Source of the DNA: Vitreoscilla stercoraria DSM 513
GTDB taxonomy: Bacteria; Pseudomonadota; Gammaproteobacteria; Burkholderiales; Neisseriaceae
Direction: 5' to 3'
Assembly (NCBI RefSeq): GCF_000382305.1
Contig: NZ_KB908026.1
Span: forward strand, 55,493 to 119,492
DNA length: 64,000 nt
Below, piece by piece: positions 34,929 through 43,018 of the stretch. The position numbers and the translations under genes are program-made. Each line of letters opens with the position of its first letter. Position 1 is the first letter of the stretch. The notes under the pieces were generated by a model. That model saw only the letters and a program-made list of their open reading frames with translations, made no database searches and was not told the origin of the DNA.

Positions 34929-35846
34929 ATGTTACAAAGAACTTTAGCCAAATCAGTACATGTGACAGGCGTTGGCTTGCATTCTGGAGAACGTGTGTCT
35001 TTGACCATGCATCCTGCGGTTGTGGACAGCGGTATTCGCTTTCGTCGTACAGATTTAAGTGGTGAGCAAGGTGAAATTATTGCTTTAACTCCTTGGTTAA
35101 TCAACGATACACGTCTGTCTTCCACTGTTGTAACTGAAAATGGCGCTAAAGTCGGTACGATAGAACACATCATGTCTGCTTTATCTGCGATGGGTGTGGA
35201 TAATGTTTTGATTGAATTGAATGCGCCTGAAATTCCGATTATGGACGGTTCTAGTTTGCCGTTTATTTATGTGTTACAGGACGCTGGTATTGTCGATCAA
35301 GATGCCCAGAAGAAATTCATTCGCATCAAACGCCCGATTGTGGTGGAAGAGCCGGGTAAAAAAGTGTCTTTTGAGCCTTATGATGGCTTTAAAGTGACTT
35401 TGACCATTGAGTTTGACCATCCTGTTTTCAATCGCTCGAATCAAACTTACAGTATTGATTTTGCAGGTGCTTCTTATTTGGAAGAAATTGCTCGTGCGCG
35501 TACATTTGGTTTTATGCAAGAAGTAGAATTGATGCGCAGCCACAATTTAGGTCTAGGTGGCAATTTGACCAATGCCATTGTGATTGATGATTTTGATGTT
35601 TTGAATCCTGAAGGTTTGCGTTATCCCGATGAGTTTGTGCGCCATAAAATTTTGGATGCCATTGGTGACTTATACATTGCAGGTCATCCGATTATTGGTG
35701 CATTTACAGGTTATAAATCCGGTCATGCGGTGAACAATGCGTTGTTACGTAAGATGTTTTCTGAGCCAGATAGCTTTGAATGGGTTACTTTTCCAAGTGA
35801 CAAAGACTTGCCAACGGCATTCCATCCTGTGAATGAATATGTATAA
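34929..35846 (+). CDS. lpxC: UDP-3-O-acyl-N-acetylglucosamine deacetylase LpxC
   Basis: A 305-aa zinc enzyme, first committed step of lipid A synthesis. MLQRTLAKSVHVTGVGLHSGE is the family start. TIEHIMSAL carries the first zinc His; HKILDAIGDLYIAGH carries the second His and the Asp; HAVNNALLRKM follows. The length equals the usual 305. The start at 34929 is chosen; the frame is open 20 codons upstream into the origin region. A DUS (35274-35285) codes for LQDA. Three DnaA-like 9-mers lie immediately after the stop. Confidence 0.97.
   Translation: MLQRTLAKSVHVTGVGLHSGERVSLTMHPAVVDSGIRFRRTDLSGEQGEIIALTPWLINDTRLSSTVVTENGAKVGTIEHIMSALSAMGVDNVLIELNAPEIPIMDGSSLPFIYVLQDAGIVDQDAQKKFIRIKRPIVVEEPGKKVSFEPYDGFKVTLTIEFDHPVFNRSNQTYSIDFAGASYLEEIARARTFGFMQEVELMRSHNLGLGGNLTNAIVIDDFDVLNPEGLRYPDEFVRHKILDAIGDLYIAGHPIIGAFTGYKSGHAVNNALLRKMFSEPDSFEWVTFPSDKDLPTAFHPVNEYV
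35274..35285 (-). repeat. Intragenic DUS in lpxC
   Basis: TTACAGGACGCT on the plus strand, read in the gene as Leu-Gln-Asp-Ala. Confidence 0.85.
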
Positions 35847-35849
35847 GTC

Positions 35850-35878
35850 TGTGGATAAGTTGTGAATAAAGTGGATAA
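35850..35878 (+). repeat. DnaA-box cluster after lpxC
   Basis: TGTGGATAA (35850-35858), TGTGAATAA (35861-35869) and AGTGGATAA (35870-35878) in tandem, same orientation as the boxes in the trmO-lpxC gap. Confidence 0.65.
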
Positions 35879-35897
35879 GTAATTATTCTGCTGATAA

Positions 35898-35930
35898 AAA
35901 GCGGCCTGTAATGTGACAGGCCGCTTTGAT
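35898..35930. terminator. GCGGCC-type DUS-pair hairpin between convergent genes
   Basis: AAAGCGGCCTGT (35898-35909) / ACAGGCCGCTTT (35916-35927). It lies between lpxC and suhB and terminates both. Confidence 0.8.
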
Positions 35931-35953
35931 TTTGTTGATTGATTTTGGGTGAT

Positions 35954-36742
35954 TTATTGGTTTTTGCGTATCCAATTGAGCCAAGCTGTGAATAACTCAG
36001 GTTGTAAAGCCGCAATGGCAGAGCGACTGAATACATGTTCTCCATTCCAAAAATCATCTCCTTCTAATGTGGCAAGTTGTCCACCAGCTTCTTCAAAAAT
36101 CAAAGCACCTGCGGCGTAATCCCACAATTTTTGACCGCCGTGTACATAAACATCGTAGCGGCCTGAAGCCAAATAACACCAATCCAAAGTGGAGCTGCCC
36201 ATGCTGCGTTGGCTGCCACAAGGAGCGAGAGTTTGCATGCGGCTGGCCAGTTTTCCTGAGCGTAAATATTTGACTTCAACGCCTGCAATGGCCTCACTTA
36301 AAGGATTTAAGGTTTTTTTTAATGGTAAAGGAATACCGTTCATATGTGCCCCTTTACCTCGTTCTGCGGCATACATTTCATTGGTATAAGGATTGAAAAT
36401 GACGCCCAATTGACTCACACCATTTTTGACCAAAGCCACAGACAAAGCAAAATGAGGCAGCCCGTTGATAAAATTGGTTGTCCCATCAATCGGATCGACC
36501 ACCCACAAACCTTGTGGATTGTTTTGCCACAACTGCATTTGTTCATGGCGTGACATTTCCTCACCCAACATGGGATATGTGGATAAGTTTTTTAAGCCTT
36601 CTGCAAATGCATTTTGAGCCGCTAAATCGGCTTCTGTGAACAAAGAACCATCTTGTTTGCGTGTGCTACCGACACGTAAAAATCGAGGCATCACCTCGTT
36701 TTGTGCCACATCTCTTACCAATTGAATCAAAGCATTGAGCAC
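35954..36742 (-). CDS. suhB: Inositol-monophosphatase family phosphatase (SuhB-like)
   Basis: A 262-aa Mg-dependent phosphatase. LGEEMS, WVVDPIDGTTNFINGLPHFALSVAL (metal-binding Asp pair) and KLWDYAAGALIFEEAGG (C-terminal Asp) are the family motifs. SuhB dephosphorylates inositol-1-phosphate and also joins rRNA antitermination complexes; CysQ-type activity is an alternative. It is a single gene on the minus strand in a region where most genes are plus. A TGTGGATAA 9-mer lies inside (36578-36586). Confidence 0.88.
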   Translation of the reverse strand: MLNALIQLVRDVAQNEVMPRFLRVGSTRKQDGSLFTEADLAAQNAFAEGLKNLSTYPMLGEEMSRHEQMQLWQNNPQGLWVVDPIDGTTNFINGLPHFALSVALVKNGVSQLGVIFNPYTNEMYAAERGKGAHMNGIPLPLKKTLNPLSEAIAGVEVKYLRSGKLASRMQTLAPCGSQRSMGSSTLDWCYLASGRYDVYVHGGQKLWDYAAGALIFEEAGGQLATLEGDDFWNGEHVFSRSAIAALQPELFTAWLNWIRKNQ

Positions 36743-36886
36743 GATACATCAACCTTTTAGCAAATTATTGCCTAATTATTTTCAAATTGATTATTAGGCG
36801 ATGATGGAGAGAAGTCAATCCATTACGTTGATGAAGCTTATTGTACAATGAGTGTTCATTAATATTTTTATATAAAGTGATGTCTT

Positions 36887-37612
36887 ATGCCACGTTTTTA
36901 TTGTCCTGTTGAATTGGTCGTGGGTCAAAATTTGGAATTGCCCGAGCGTGTAATGCGTCATGTACAAGTTTTGCGCTTGCAAGAACAAGATGAGATTGTG
37001 TTATTTAATGGTGATGGCAATGATGTGACAGCTCATATTGTAGAAATGACCAGAAAGTTCGTAAGCGTTTGTTTGAAAGAGGTTAAAGCATGTCAGACTG
37101 AATCCAAATTACATTTAAGTTTGGTACAGTCTTTGTCCAGTGGTGAGCGCATGGAATTCACTTTGCAAAAATGTGTCGAGTTGGGCGTGAGTCAGTTTCA
37201 ACCGATTATCAGTGAGCGTTGTGTGTTGCGTTTACAGGGCGAGCGTGCAGACAAGCGTTTGCAGCGTTGGCAAGAAATTGTGATTTCAGCTTGTGAGCAA
37301 AGTGGTCGTTCGGTTGTGCCAGAAGTATTGCCTGTGATTAAGTTATCCGAATACTTATCCACAGCCCCTGTTGATAAGCTGTGTATTTTACTTAGTGTGG
37401 TGAATAAGCAAGGTTTGAATACATTGCCTGAGTCTGTGAATCAAGCGGTGTTGATGGCAGGTCCTGAAGGTGGTTTCAGCGAAGCAGAGGAAGCGGCGAT
37501 TTTAGACAGTGGTTTTGTACCTTTGAGTTTAGGACCGCGTGTTTTGCGCACTGAAACGGCTGCCATGACGGCCACTGCTTGTTTACAAGCGCGCTGGGGT
37601 GATTTTGATTAA
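36887..37612 (+). CDS. rsmE: 16S rRNA (uracil(1498)-N3)-methyltransferase RsmE
   Basis: A 241-aa protein with an N-terminal PUA-like domain (MPRFYCP ... RVMRHVQVLRL) and a C-terminal SPOUT knot domain: ISERCVLR, SACEQSGRSVVPEV, AGPEGGFSEAEEAAI and LGPRVLRTETAAMTA. It methylates U1498 in the 30S decoding site. A hemolysin III gene follows 18 nt later, probably co-transcribed. Confidence 0.95.
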   Translation: MPRFYCPVELVVGQNLELPERVMRHVQVLRLQEQDEIVLFNGDGNDVTAHIVEMTRKFVSVCLKEVKACQTESKLHLSLVQSLSSGERMEFTLQKCVELGVSQFQPIISERCVLRLQGERADKRLQRWQEIVISACEQSGRSVVPEVLPVIKLSEYLSTAPVDKLCILLSVVNKQGLNTLPESVNQAVLMAGPEGGFSEAEEAAILDSGFVPLSLGPRVLRTETAAMTATACLQARWGDFD

Positions 37613-37630
37613 AAATTGAGGGAAAAATCC

Positions 37631-38254
37631 ATGTATTATGGTGAGCGGTTCAATGCATACAGTCATTTGTCTGGTGTCATATTGGCGGTCGCTGCGACGG
37701 TTTTATTGGTTTTAAAATCCATAGGTCAAGGTGAATTGGCTATTTGGGCAGCGAGTGTTTATGGTGGCACGTTGATTTTTTTGTATTTGATTTCAACTTT
37801 GTACCACAGCATCAAGCCTGAGTTGGCCAAAACCGTGTTACAAAAATTTGATCACTGCGCCATTTATCTGCTGATTGCGGGCAGTTATACACCGTTCACT
37901 TTGATTACTTTGAATGGTCCTTGGGGCTGGTCTTTGTTTGGTGTGTCGTGGGGATTGGCATTGTTTGGCATCATCCAAGAATTGACCATCGGTTTGCGCT
38001 CTCCTACTCGTTGGCTGTCCATGTTGATTTATGTGTTGATGGGTTGGCTGGTTGTGGTGGCCATTATGCCTTTGCTGCGCGGTTTGGAAAGTTGGGGCTT
38101 ATTTTGGCTGGTTGCAGGCGGTGTGGCTTATAGCGGTGGTATTTATTGGTTTATCCAAGACACTAAAATTAAACACGGTCATGGTATTTGGCACATGTTT
38201 GTGTTGATGGGCAGTTTGTTCCAATTCTTTTGTATTTATTTTTATGTTTTGTAA
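37631..38254 (+). CDS. Hemolysin III / YqfA-type PAQR membrane protein
   Basis: A 207-aa seven-helix protein. NAYSHLSGVIL, LYHSI, KFDHCAIYLLIAGSYTPFTL and the C-terminal HGIWHMFVLMGSLFQFFCI hold the conserved His/Asp/Ser residues of the PAQR (hydrolase-like) fold. Despite the family name, haemolysis is not a general property; membrane-fluidity or lipid roles are proposed. The start at 37631 has GAGGGA upstream; a TTG five codons earlier is ignored. Confidence 0.9.
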   Translation: MYYGERFNAYSHLSGVILAVAATVLLVLKSIGQGELAIWAASVYGGTLIFLYLISTLYHSIKPELAKTVLQKFDHCAIYLLIAGSYTPFTLITLNGPWGWSLFGVSWGLALFGIIQELTIGLRSPTRWLSMLIYVLMGWLVVVAIMPLLRGLESWGLFWLVAGGVAYSGGIYWFIQDTKIKHGHGIWHMFVLMGSLFQFFCIYFYVL

Positions 38255-38284
38255 TGAGCTGTGGATAAGTCCAAAATGATTCAC

Positions 38285-38316
38285 AAGCGTCCTGTAAGTT
38301 TACAGGACGCTTTTTT
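38285..38316 (+). terminator. DUS-pair hairpin terminator
   Basis: AAGCGTCCTGTAA (38285-38297) / TTACAGGACGCTT (38300-38312) with a T tail. TGTGGATAA 9-mers flank it at 38260-38268 and 38338-38346. Confidence 0.88.
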
Positions 38317-38410
38317 AATATTTATTTTGAGCATTGTTGTGGATAACACTTACAAAACGAAACACTTAAGGTAAGCTTGTGCACATCTTTTTGTACGAAA
38401 GCAAACAACC

Positions 38411-38935
38411 ATGCAAACCATCACTTTGTTGCCTTTAGAAGGTATTGAAATAGAAGGCATAGGCTTATTAAAACTGGGTACCAGCAAAGAAGCGGTGCAC
38501 AAGTTTTTGGGTCTGCCATCAGAACACGATGACCATTCTTGGTTTTATAAAAAACATGAGTTCCGTTTGGATTTTGATGAAGAAGGCAATATTGAATTCA
38601 TTGAATTTGTCTTTGGCCCCAATCCTGAGCGCACGGTGTTGTCGGTGTATGAACAAAATCCGTTTGAATTGGATGCGGCAGATTTGGTGGCTTTGTTGAC
38701 CAAATGCAATCGTGGCAGTGCTATTGATGACAGCGATGCGCCTTATTGTTATACCTTTTCACATTTGGCCATGGGCATTTGGCGACAATTTACCGATGCA
38801 GATGTGCAACAAAGCATGGATGAAACCCCCGCAGAAGACCGTGATTCAGATGAAGACGAATGGTTGGCGCGTGATTTGGAAATGGGCAAACATTTCTGGA
38901 CTATTGGTTTGGGTGTGGCGGGATATTACGGCTAA
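38411..38935 (+). CDS. Hypothetical acidic cytoplasmic protein
   Basis: A 174-aa soluble protein, strongly acidic (DETPAEDRDSDEDEW near the C terminus), without signal peptide or membrane segment. The first half (IGLLKLGTSKEAVHKFLGLPS ... FYKKHEFRLDFDEEGNIEFIEF) looks like a beta-rich fold with a small N-terminal helix, a layout seen in some immunity or SMI1-like proteins, but I cannot assign it. No toxin-like neighbour is present. The ribosome binding site is weak. Composition matches its neighbours. Confidence 0.7.
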   Translation: MQTITLLPLEGIEIEGIGLLKLGTSKEAVHKFLGLPSEHDDHSWFYKKHEFRLDFDEEGNIEFIEFVFGPNPERTVLSVYEQNPFELDAADLVALLTKCNRGSAIDDSDAPYCYTFSHLAMGIWRQFTDADVQQSMDETPAEDRDSDEDEWLARDLEMGKHFWTIGLGVAGYYG

Positions 38936-38965
38936 ATATGAAGGGGCATGAAGTAGCGAGAGAGG

Positions 38966-39321
38966 GCATTACAGTTTGTCGATAAGCCGGGTTTTGTCGT
39001 TGGACAGTCATTCATCTAGCAGCATGATTGCTCATGCCGTCAAGCAACCTACCCGAATCCAATGCGAGCCACATTAGCGGATTCTGTTTGGTCTTGCTCC
39101 CAATGGGGTTTAGCCTGCGACATCTTGTTGCCAAGTGCCCGGTGCGCTCTTACCGCACCTTTTCACCCTTACCTGTGCCCGAAGGCCATCGGCGGTTTTG
39201 CTTTCTGTTCCACTTTCCGTCGCCTTTCGACGCCCAGCCGTTAGCTGGCATTGTGCTCTATGGAGCCCGGACTTTCCTCCCCGTGTTGCCACGCGGCGAC
39301 TGTCTGGCAAACTGTAATGCG
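38966..39321 (-). ncRNA. rnpB: RNase P RNA (class A)
   Basis: On the minus strand the 5' end reads GCATTACAGTTTGCCAGACAG, followed by GGGGAGGAAAGTCCGGGCTCC (CR-I). Further on are GGGTGAAAAGGTGCGGTAAGAG, the CR-II/III-type segments, and the 3' part GATGAATGACTGTCC with ACAAAACCCGGCTTATCG. CATTACAGTTTG and CAAACTGTAATG pair as P1, which sets the ends. A -10 like TACAAT (39328-39333) lies 7 nt upstream. It matures tRNA 5' ends with RnpA. No clear T-run terminator was seen. Confidence 0.95.
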
Positions 39322-39639
39322 GCGCGTATTGTAACACAATTTGCTGTGGCATTGATTGCTCGAACGATTTAGACTCATTTTGACTTTGAAATAATTCCTA
39401 AAACAGCGACTTATCCACGTTATACACAACTTATCCACAGGCTTTTGACAATAAATTGCCATATTTGCCATTTATTCACTCTTTAAAGGATAGAAATGGA
39501 TGGAAAGTAAATGTGGATATCTTAAATCAGAGATAGAAATATCAAACCATATGCTTGTGGATAAGTTGGTTGGAATAAAAATGAAGCGTCCTGTAAGTTT
39601 ACAGGACGCTTGTCTTAATCTTTTGATTTTTGACAAAAT
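39322..39639. other. Intergenic region upstream of rnpB with DnaA-like boxes
   Basis: About 318 bp without a gene. It holds the rnpB promoter, TTATCCACG (39411-39419), TTATACACA (39420-39428) and TTATCCACA (39431-39439) in the rnpB strand sense, TGTGGATAA (39556-39564), and a DUS hairpin (39584-39611). Confidence 0.7.
39584..39611 (-). terminator. DUS-pair hairpin after the thioesterase gene
   Basis: AAGCGTCCTGTAA (39584-39596) / TTACAGGACGCTT (39599-39611), loop GT. It ends the minus-strand DUF4442 gene. Confidence 0.82.
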
Positions 39640-40101
39640 TTAAGCGTTTTTCACTTTCATCGTCCATTCAAAATTCATGGTTGTGACTACATCTCCTGCT
39701 TCGTCTGTTCCCACGCTTTGTAACCACAAAGTCACGCCTTCACGCGTGCGCAAGGTTTCTTCGATAGCGGCATTGATGAAATGACCTTGGGTACAGGTAA
39801 AGGTGATGGTGCCACGGGCTTTTTTGCTGAAATGGGCATTTTGGTTCAACACCAACATGGAAATGACTTCAGGCGCATTTTCTACGGCACGAATCACCAT
39901 AGCACCTGTGGATAACTCTGCTGCCATCGCCAAGGCGGCAAAATAAATCGAGCCAAAAGGATTTTGGTTGGCATGTTGGTGTGTCATTGTGACATCGCAC
40001 ACCTTCTCATCCAGATTTTTGACGCGCACATCGCAAAAATGTGCAGCAGGCAATTCGGTTTTAACCACTTGATTGAAATATTCGACTGAGTGTTTTTGCA
40101 T
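39640..40101 (-). CDS. DUF4442 / hotdog-fold thioesterase-like protein
   Basis: A 153-aa protein of the hotdog fold. NPFGSIYFAALAMAAELSTGAMVI is the long central helix with the Asn-Pro-x-Gly-Ser turn typical of DUF4442/YiiD-C proteins. The sheet strands FTCTQG and ETLRTREGVTLWLQSVGTDEAG follow. A catalytic thioesterase Asp/Glu could be the helix Glu. Substrate unknown. AAAGGA fits the ATG at 40101, so the 24 extra codons upstream are excluded. Confidence 0.82.
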   Translation of the reverse strand: MQKHSVEYFNQVVKTELPAAHFCDVRVKNLDEKVCDVTMTHQHANQNPFGSIYFAALAMAAELSTGAMVIRAVENAPEVISMLVLNQNAHFSKKARGTITFTCTQGHFINAAIEETLRTREGVTLWLQSVGTDEAGDVVTTMNFEWTMKVKNA

Positions 40102-40218
40102 ATGGGTTTCCTTTGTGATGGGGTCGATGAATCGGATTTTGTCAAACTGTGAACAGTGTAAACCGAGCGGCATTTTAAATGCTATTTGAATGAATTAAAT
40201 CATGATAAACCACTTAAA

Positions 40219-40249
40219 AAAGCGTCCTGTAACTTTTACAGGACGCTTT
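40219..40249 (-). terminator. DUS-pair hairpin after the M16 operon
   Basis: AAAGCGTCCTGTAA (40219-40232) / TTACAGGACGCTTT (40236-40249) downstream of the M16 pair on the minus strand. Confidence 0.85.
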
Positions 40250-40264
40250 AAATGATGAAATGAT

Positions 40265-41623
40265 TTATTGTTTTAGGCTTTGTCCGACTGTCACCACGTT
40301 CAAATCTTCGACTTTCAAACGTCGCTGCCATGCATCGCGAATTTGTTCGGTGGTCAAAGCTTGGACTTTCTGTGGATAAGTGTCTAAATAATCCAATGGC
40401 AATTGGTAAAAACCGATGGTGCTGAGCCAGCCCAATAATTTGTTGTTGGTATCAAAACGCATCGGAAAGCCGCCTATGATATTATTTTTGGCTTGTTGCA
40501 ATTGCGCTTCAGTAGGACCTTGCGCGATGTAGTCGGCCAATACTTGCTTGGTGACTTTCAAAGCTTCAGGGGCATTGGCCGCTTGCGTGCTCAAGCCTAT
40601 GGAAAATGTGCCTTTTTGCGCCATCGGATTGAAATGACTGTAAGCGCCATAAGTAAAACCGCGATTGTCGCGCAATTCTTTCATCAATAAGCTGTCAAAA
40701 CCGCCCGCACCCAAAGTGTAATTGCCAATCAATAGCGCAAAATAATCCACATCATCGCGGCTGATAACAGGCAAGCTCAAATCCAAATGGGTTTGGCTGG
40801 CAGGATGATGGATGTGTGTGGTTTGACCTTTGTGCAAAGGCACAGCTGCGATGTTTGGCAGTTTGAGTTTTTGTTGTGGCAAGTCTGCCAATAGTTCGGT
40901 GGCGATTTTTTGCGCTTGGGAGCGGTTTATATCGCCGACAATCGAAACCACAGCGGTGCTAGGGCGGAAATAGCGGTGGTGAAAATCCAGCAAATCTTGG
41001 CGTTTGATGGCGCGAATGCTGGCTTCGTTTTCTTGTGCCCAATAACCATAAGGATGTTGTGGATAATTCAAACGGGTCATGGCTTGTGAAGATAAAAATT
41101 GAGGATCGGTTTGGTTTTGTTTCCATCCCAATACGGCACGATCTTGTTCACGTGTTAAAACAGTCTGTGGATAAGTCGGTCGGCTTAAAATGGTTTGTCC
41201 AAGTTTTAAAGCGTCCTGTAAAGTTTGCGGCTGACTGAGGCTGCGAATGCGGATGCCCGCTTGTTCGGTGTCGCTGAAGCTGCTCACAGTGACTGCCCAA
41301 TCGCTGCTCAAGCGGCGTATGTCTTCTTCATTCCATTTGCCTGCACCCATGTCCATCAAGCTGCCTGCAAAATTGGCGACACCTATTTTTTGTGCATCAT
41401 CGCGGCGGCTGCCAGCATCAAAAGCCACGTTGATGTCTACAATCGGTAGCGCGTGTCGTTCGACTAGCAATACTTTGGCACCATTTTTTAAATGCCAGCT
41501 TTGAATATGCAGTTGATGTGGGTTGGTTTGAGCTATGGTAGATGGCGTGGTGGTGGTTTGTGCCCAAGCCGATTGGCTAAGCCAAGCCAAACTTAAAATG
41601 CTGATGGTGGCGATGGTTTTCAT
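40265..41623 (-). CDS. M16-family peptidase-like protein, catalytic motif absent
   Basis: A 452-aa secreted protein with a signal peptide ending AWA|Q near residue 21, then two M16 (pitrilysin/insulinase) half-domains. At the position of the HxxEH zinc motif it has NFAGSLMDMG, so it cannot bind zinc in the usual way. The C-terminal half keeps GAGGFDSLLMKELRDNRGFTYGAYS, the R-x-x-x-G-x-x-Y substrate-side motif. This is the standard partner arrangement: an inactive subunit next to an active one. It overlaps the upstream gene by 4 nt. Confidence 0.88.
   Translation of the reverse strand: MKTIATISILSLAWLSQSAWAQTTTTPSTIAQTNPHQLHIQSWHLKNGAKVLLVERHALPIVDINVAFDAGSRRDDAQKIGVANFAGSLMDMGAGKWNEEDIRRLSSDWAVTVSSFSDTEQAGIRIRSLSQPQTLQDALKLGQTILSRPTYPQTVLTREQDRAVLGWKQNQTDPQFLSSQAMTRLNYPQHPYGYWAQENEASIRAIKRQDLLDFHHRYFRPSTAVVSIVGDINRSQAQKIATELLADLPQQKLKLPNIAAVPLHKGQTTHIHHPASQTHLDLSLPVISRDDVDYFALLIGNYTLGAGGFDSLLMKELRDNRGFTYGAYSHFNPMAQKGTFSIGLSTQAANAPEALKVTKQVLADYIAQGPTEAQLQQAKNNIIGGFPMRFDTNNKLLGWLSTIGFYQLPLDYLDTYPQKVQALTTEQIRDAWQRRLKVEDLNVVTVGQSLKQ
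41208..41222 (+). repeat. Intragenic DUS in the M16-like gene
   Basis: AAAGCGTCCTGTAAA, full 15-mer, read on the minus strand as TLQDA. Confidence 0.85.
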
Positions 41624-42954
41624 TGCGCCGCTCCTTTGCTTGACAAGGATTCAGGCTGCAAAATCACTTGGGTCAATTTGTCATCGGTTAAATATTGCGC
41701 TGCTTGTTGTACTTCTTGGGCAGTAACGTTGTTGAGCTTTTGGCGGATGGCATCTTCGTCTTGGTACGAAAAACCTTTGCTTTCTAAGTTGCCCAATAAA
41801 GACGCTTGGGCTGTAATGGCATCTTTGGCGTAAATTTCAGAAGCTTCACGCTGTGTGCGGATGCGGGTTAATTCTGCTTCGTCCACGCCATCGGTCGCAA
41901 TTTTCTTGATTTCTTGCTTTAAGGCATTGATTAAGGTGGTGACATCGATGTTTTGTGCAGGTGCGCCCGATAAAATAAACAACTCATCCGAACGGCTTAA
42001 CAAAGAATAATTGGCACCGACCGACAATGCAATCGGTTGACCGCGCACCAAATTTTTTTCTAAGCGACTGGCAGCATTGCCATCCAAAACGTTGGCTAAG
42101 GTATCCAAAGCATAAGGCAAGCGCTCATCTAATGTTTTTAAGTGTGGTACTTGATAAGCCAAAGCGACCATAGGCACTTCAGATGGCGCTGAGGTTTGCG
42201 CATGGCGTGTTTGGGTTTGAATCGGCTCTTGTGGCAAAGTAGGTGGCGTAAATGTATTGGCGTGAATGTCACCAAAAGTTTGTTGGACATTTTGAATGGT
42301 TTTTTTCGCATCCACATCGCCAACAATGACCAAAGTGGCATGGTTGGGTGCATACCATTTTCGATACCATGCTTTGGCATCATCGCCTGTCATTTTGCCT
42401 AAATCAGACATCGAGCCAATGATGGGTGAACGGTTGCCACTGGTGACAAAAGCCGTTTCATACAAGGTTTCAAACAAGCGTCCTGAAGGGCTGTCGTCGG
42501 TGCGCAAGCGACGTTCTTCTTTGACAACCTCCAATTCATTGACATAATCGGCATTGCTAAAGCTTAAATTCACCATGCGATCGGCTTCCATTTTCAAGAC
42601 TTCAGGCAAATGTTGGCTAGCAATGGTTTGGTAATAAACCGTTTCATCGCGGTTGGTGTAAGCATTGAGTGAGCCGCCTAAGGCGCTGATGCGTTTGGCG
42701 TATTCACCTGATGGTATGTTTGGTGTGCCTTTGAACATCATGTGTTCCAAAACATGGCTTAAACCTGTTTTGCCTGTTTCTTCATCCACGCTGCCGACTT
42801 TGTACCAAAGTTGTGTGACGACAACGGGTGCACGTTGGTCTTCTCGCACGATGATTTTCAAACCATTGTCCAAGGTGTGGCTGAGGGTTTGAGCCCAAGC
42901 ACTGCTATACGATGCAGCGAGTAATAAAGCACTGCTCCAAACTTTTAGATACAT
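41620..42954 (-). CDS. M16-family zinc metallopeptidase, periplasmic
   Basis: A 444-aa protein with a signal peptide (cut near AWA|Q22). The inverted zinc motif HVLEH is at 67-71, with the third ligand Glu in ELEVVKEERR about 75 residues later. YTNRDETVYYQT and GDVDAKKT are common M16B motifs. It probably degrades peptides in the periplasm together with the downstream inactive homologue, as PqqL/PMPP-like heterodimers do. The stop overlaps the next start (ATGA), so the pair is translationally coupled. Confidence 0.9.
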   Translation of the reverse strand: MYLKVWSSALLLAASYSSAWAQTLSHTLDNGLKIIVREDQRAPVVVTQLWYKVGSVDEETGKTGLSHVLEHMMFKGTPNIPSGEYAKRISALGGSLNAYTNRDETVYYQTIASQHLPEVLKMEADRMVNLSFSNADYVNELEVVKEERRLRTDDSPSGRLFETLYETAFVTSGNRSPIIGSMSDLGKMTGDDAKAWYRKWYAPNHATLVIVGDVDAKKTIQNVQQTFGDIHANTFTPPTLPQEPIQTQTRHAQTSAPSEVPMVALAYQVPHLKTLDERLPYALDTLANVLDGNAASRLEKNLVRGQPIALSVGANYSLLSRSDELFILSGAPAQNIDVTTLINALKQEIKKIATDGVDEAELTRIRTQREASEIYAKDAITAQASLLGNLESKGFSYQDEDAIRQKLNNVTAQEVQQAAQYLTDDKLTQVILQPESLSSKGAAQ

Positions 42955-43018
42955 GATTTATCCTTGATTTTTACGCTACAATAGCCCTTACTTAGGCATA
43001 TTGTGATTGAAAGACTAA

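Noticed and set aside
39028..39372. ORFs of 60-114 codons across the RNase P region
   Set aside because: They are accidental frames in the RNase P RNA gene, whose conserved sequence explains the region.
40265..41623. M16-like gene as a pseudogene for lack of HxxEH
   Set aside because: Inactive partners beside an active M16 subunit are a known arrangement, and the frame and signal peptide are intact.
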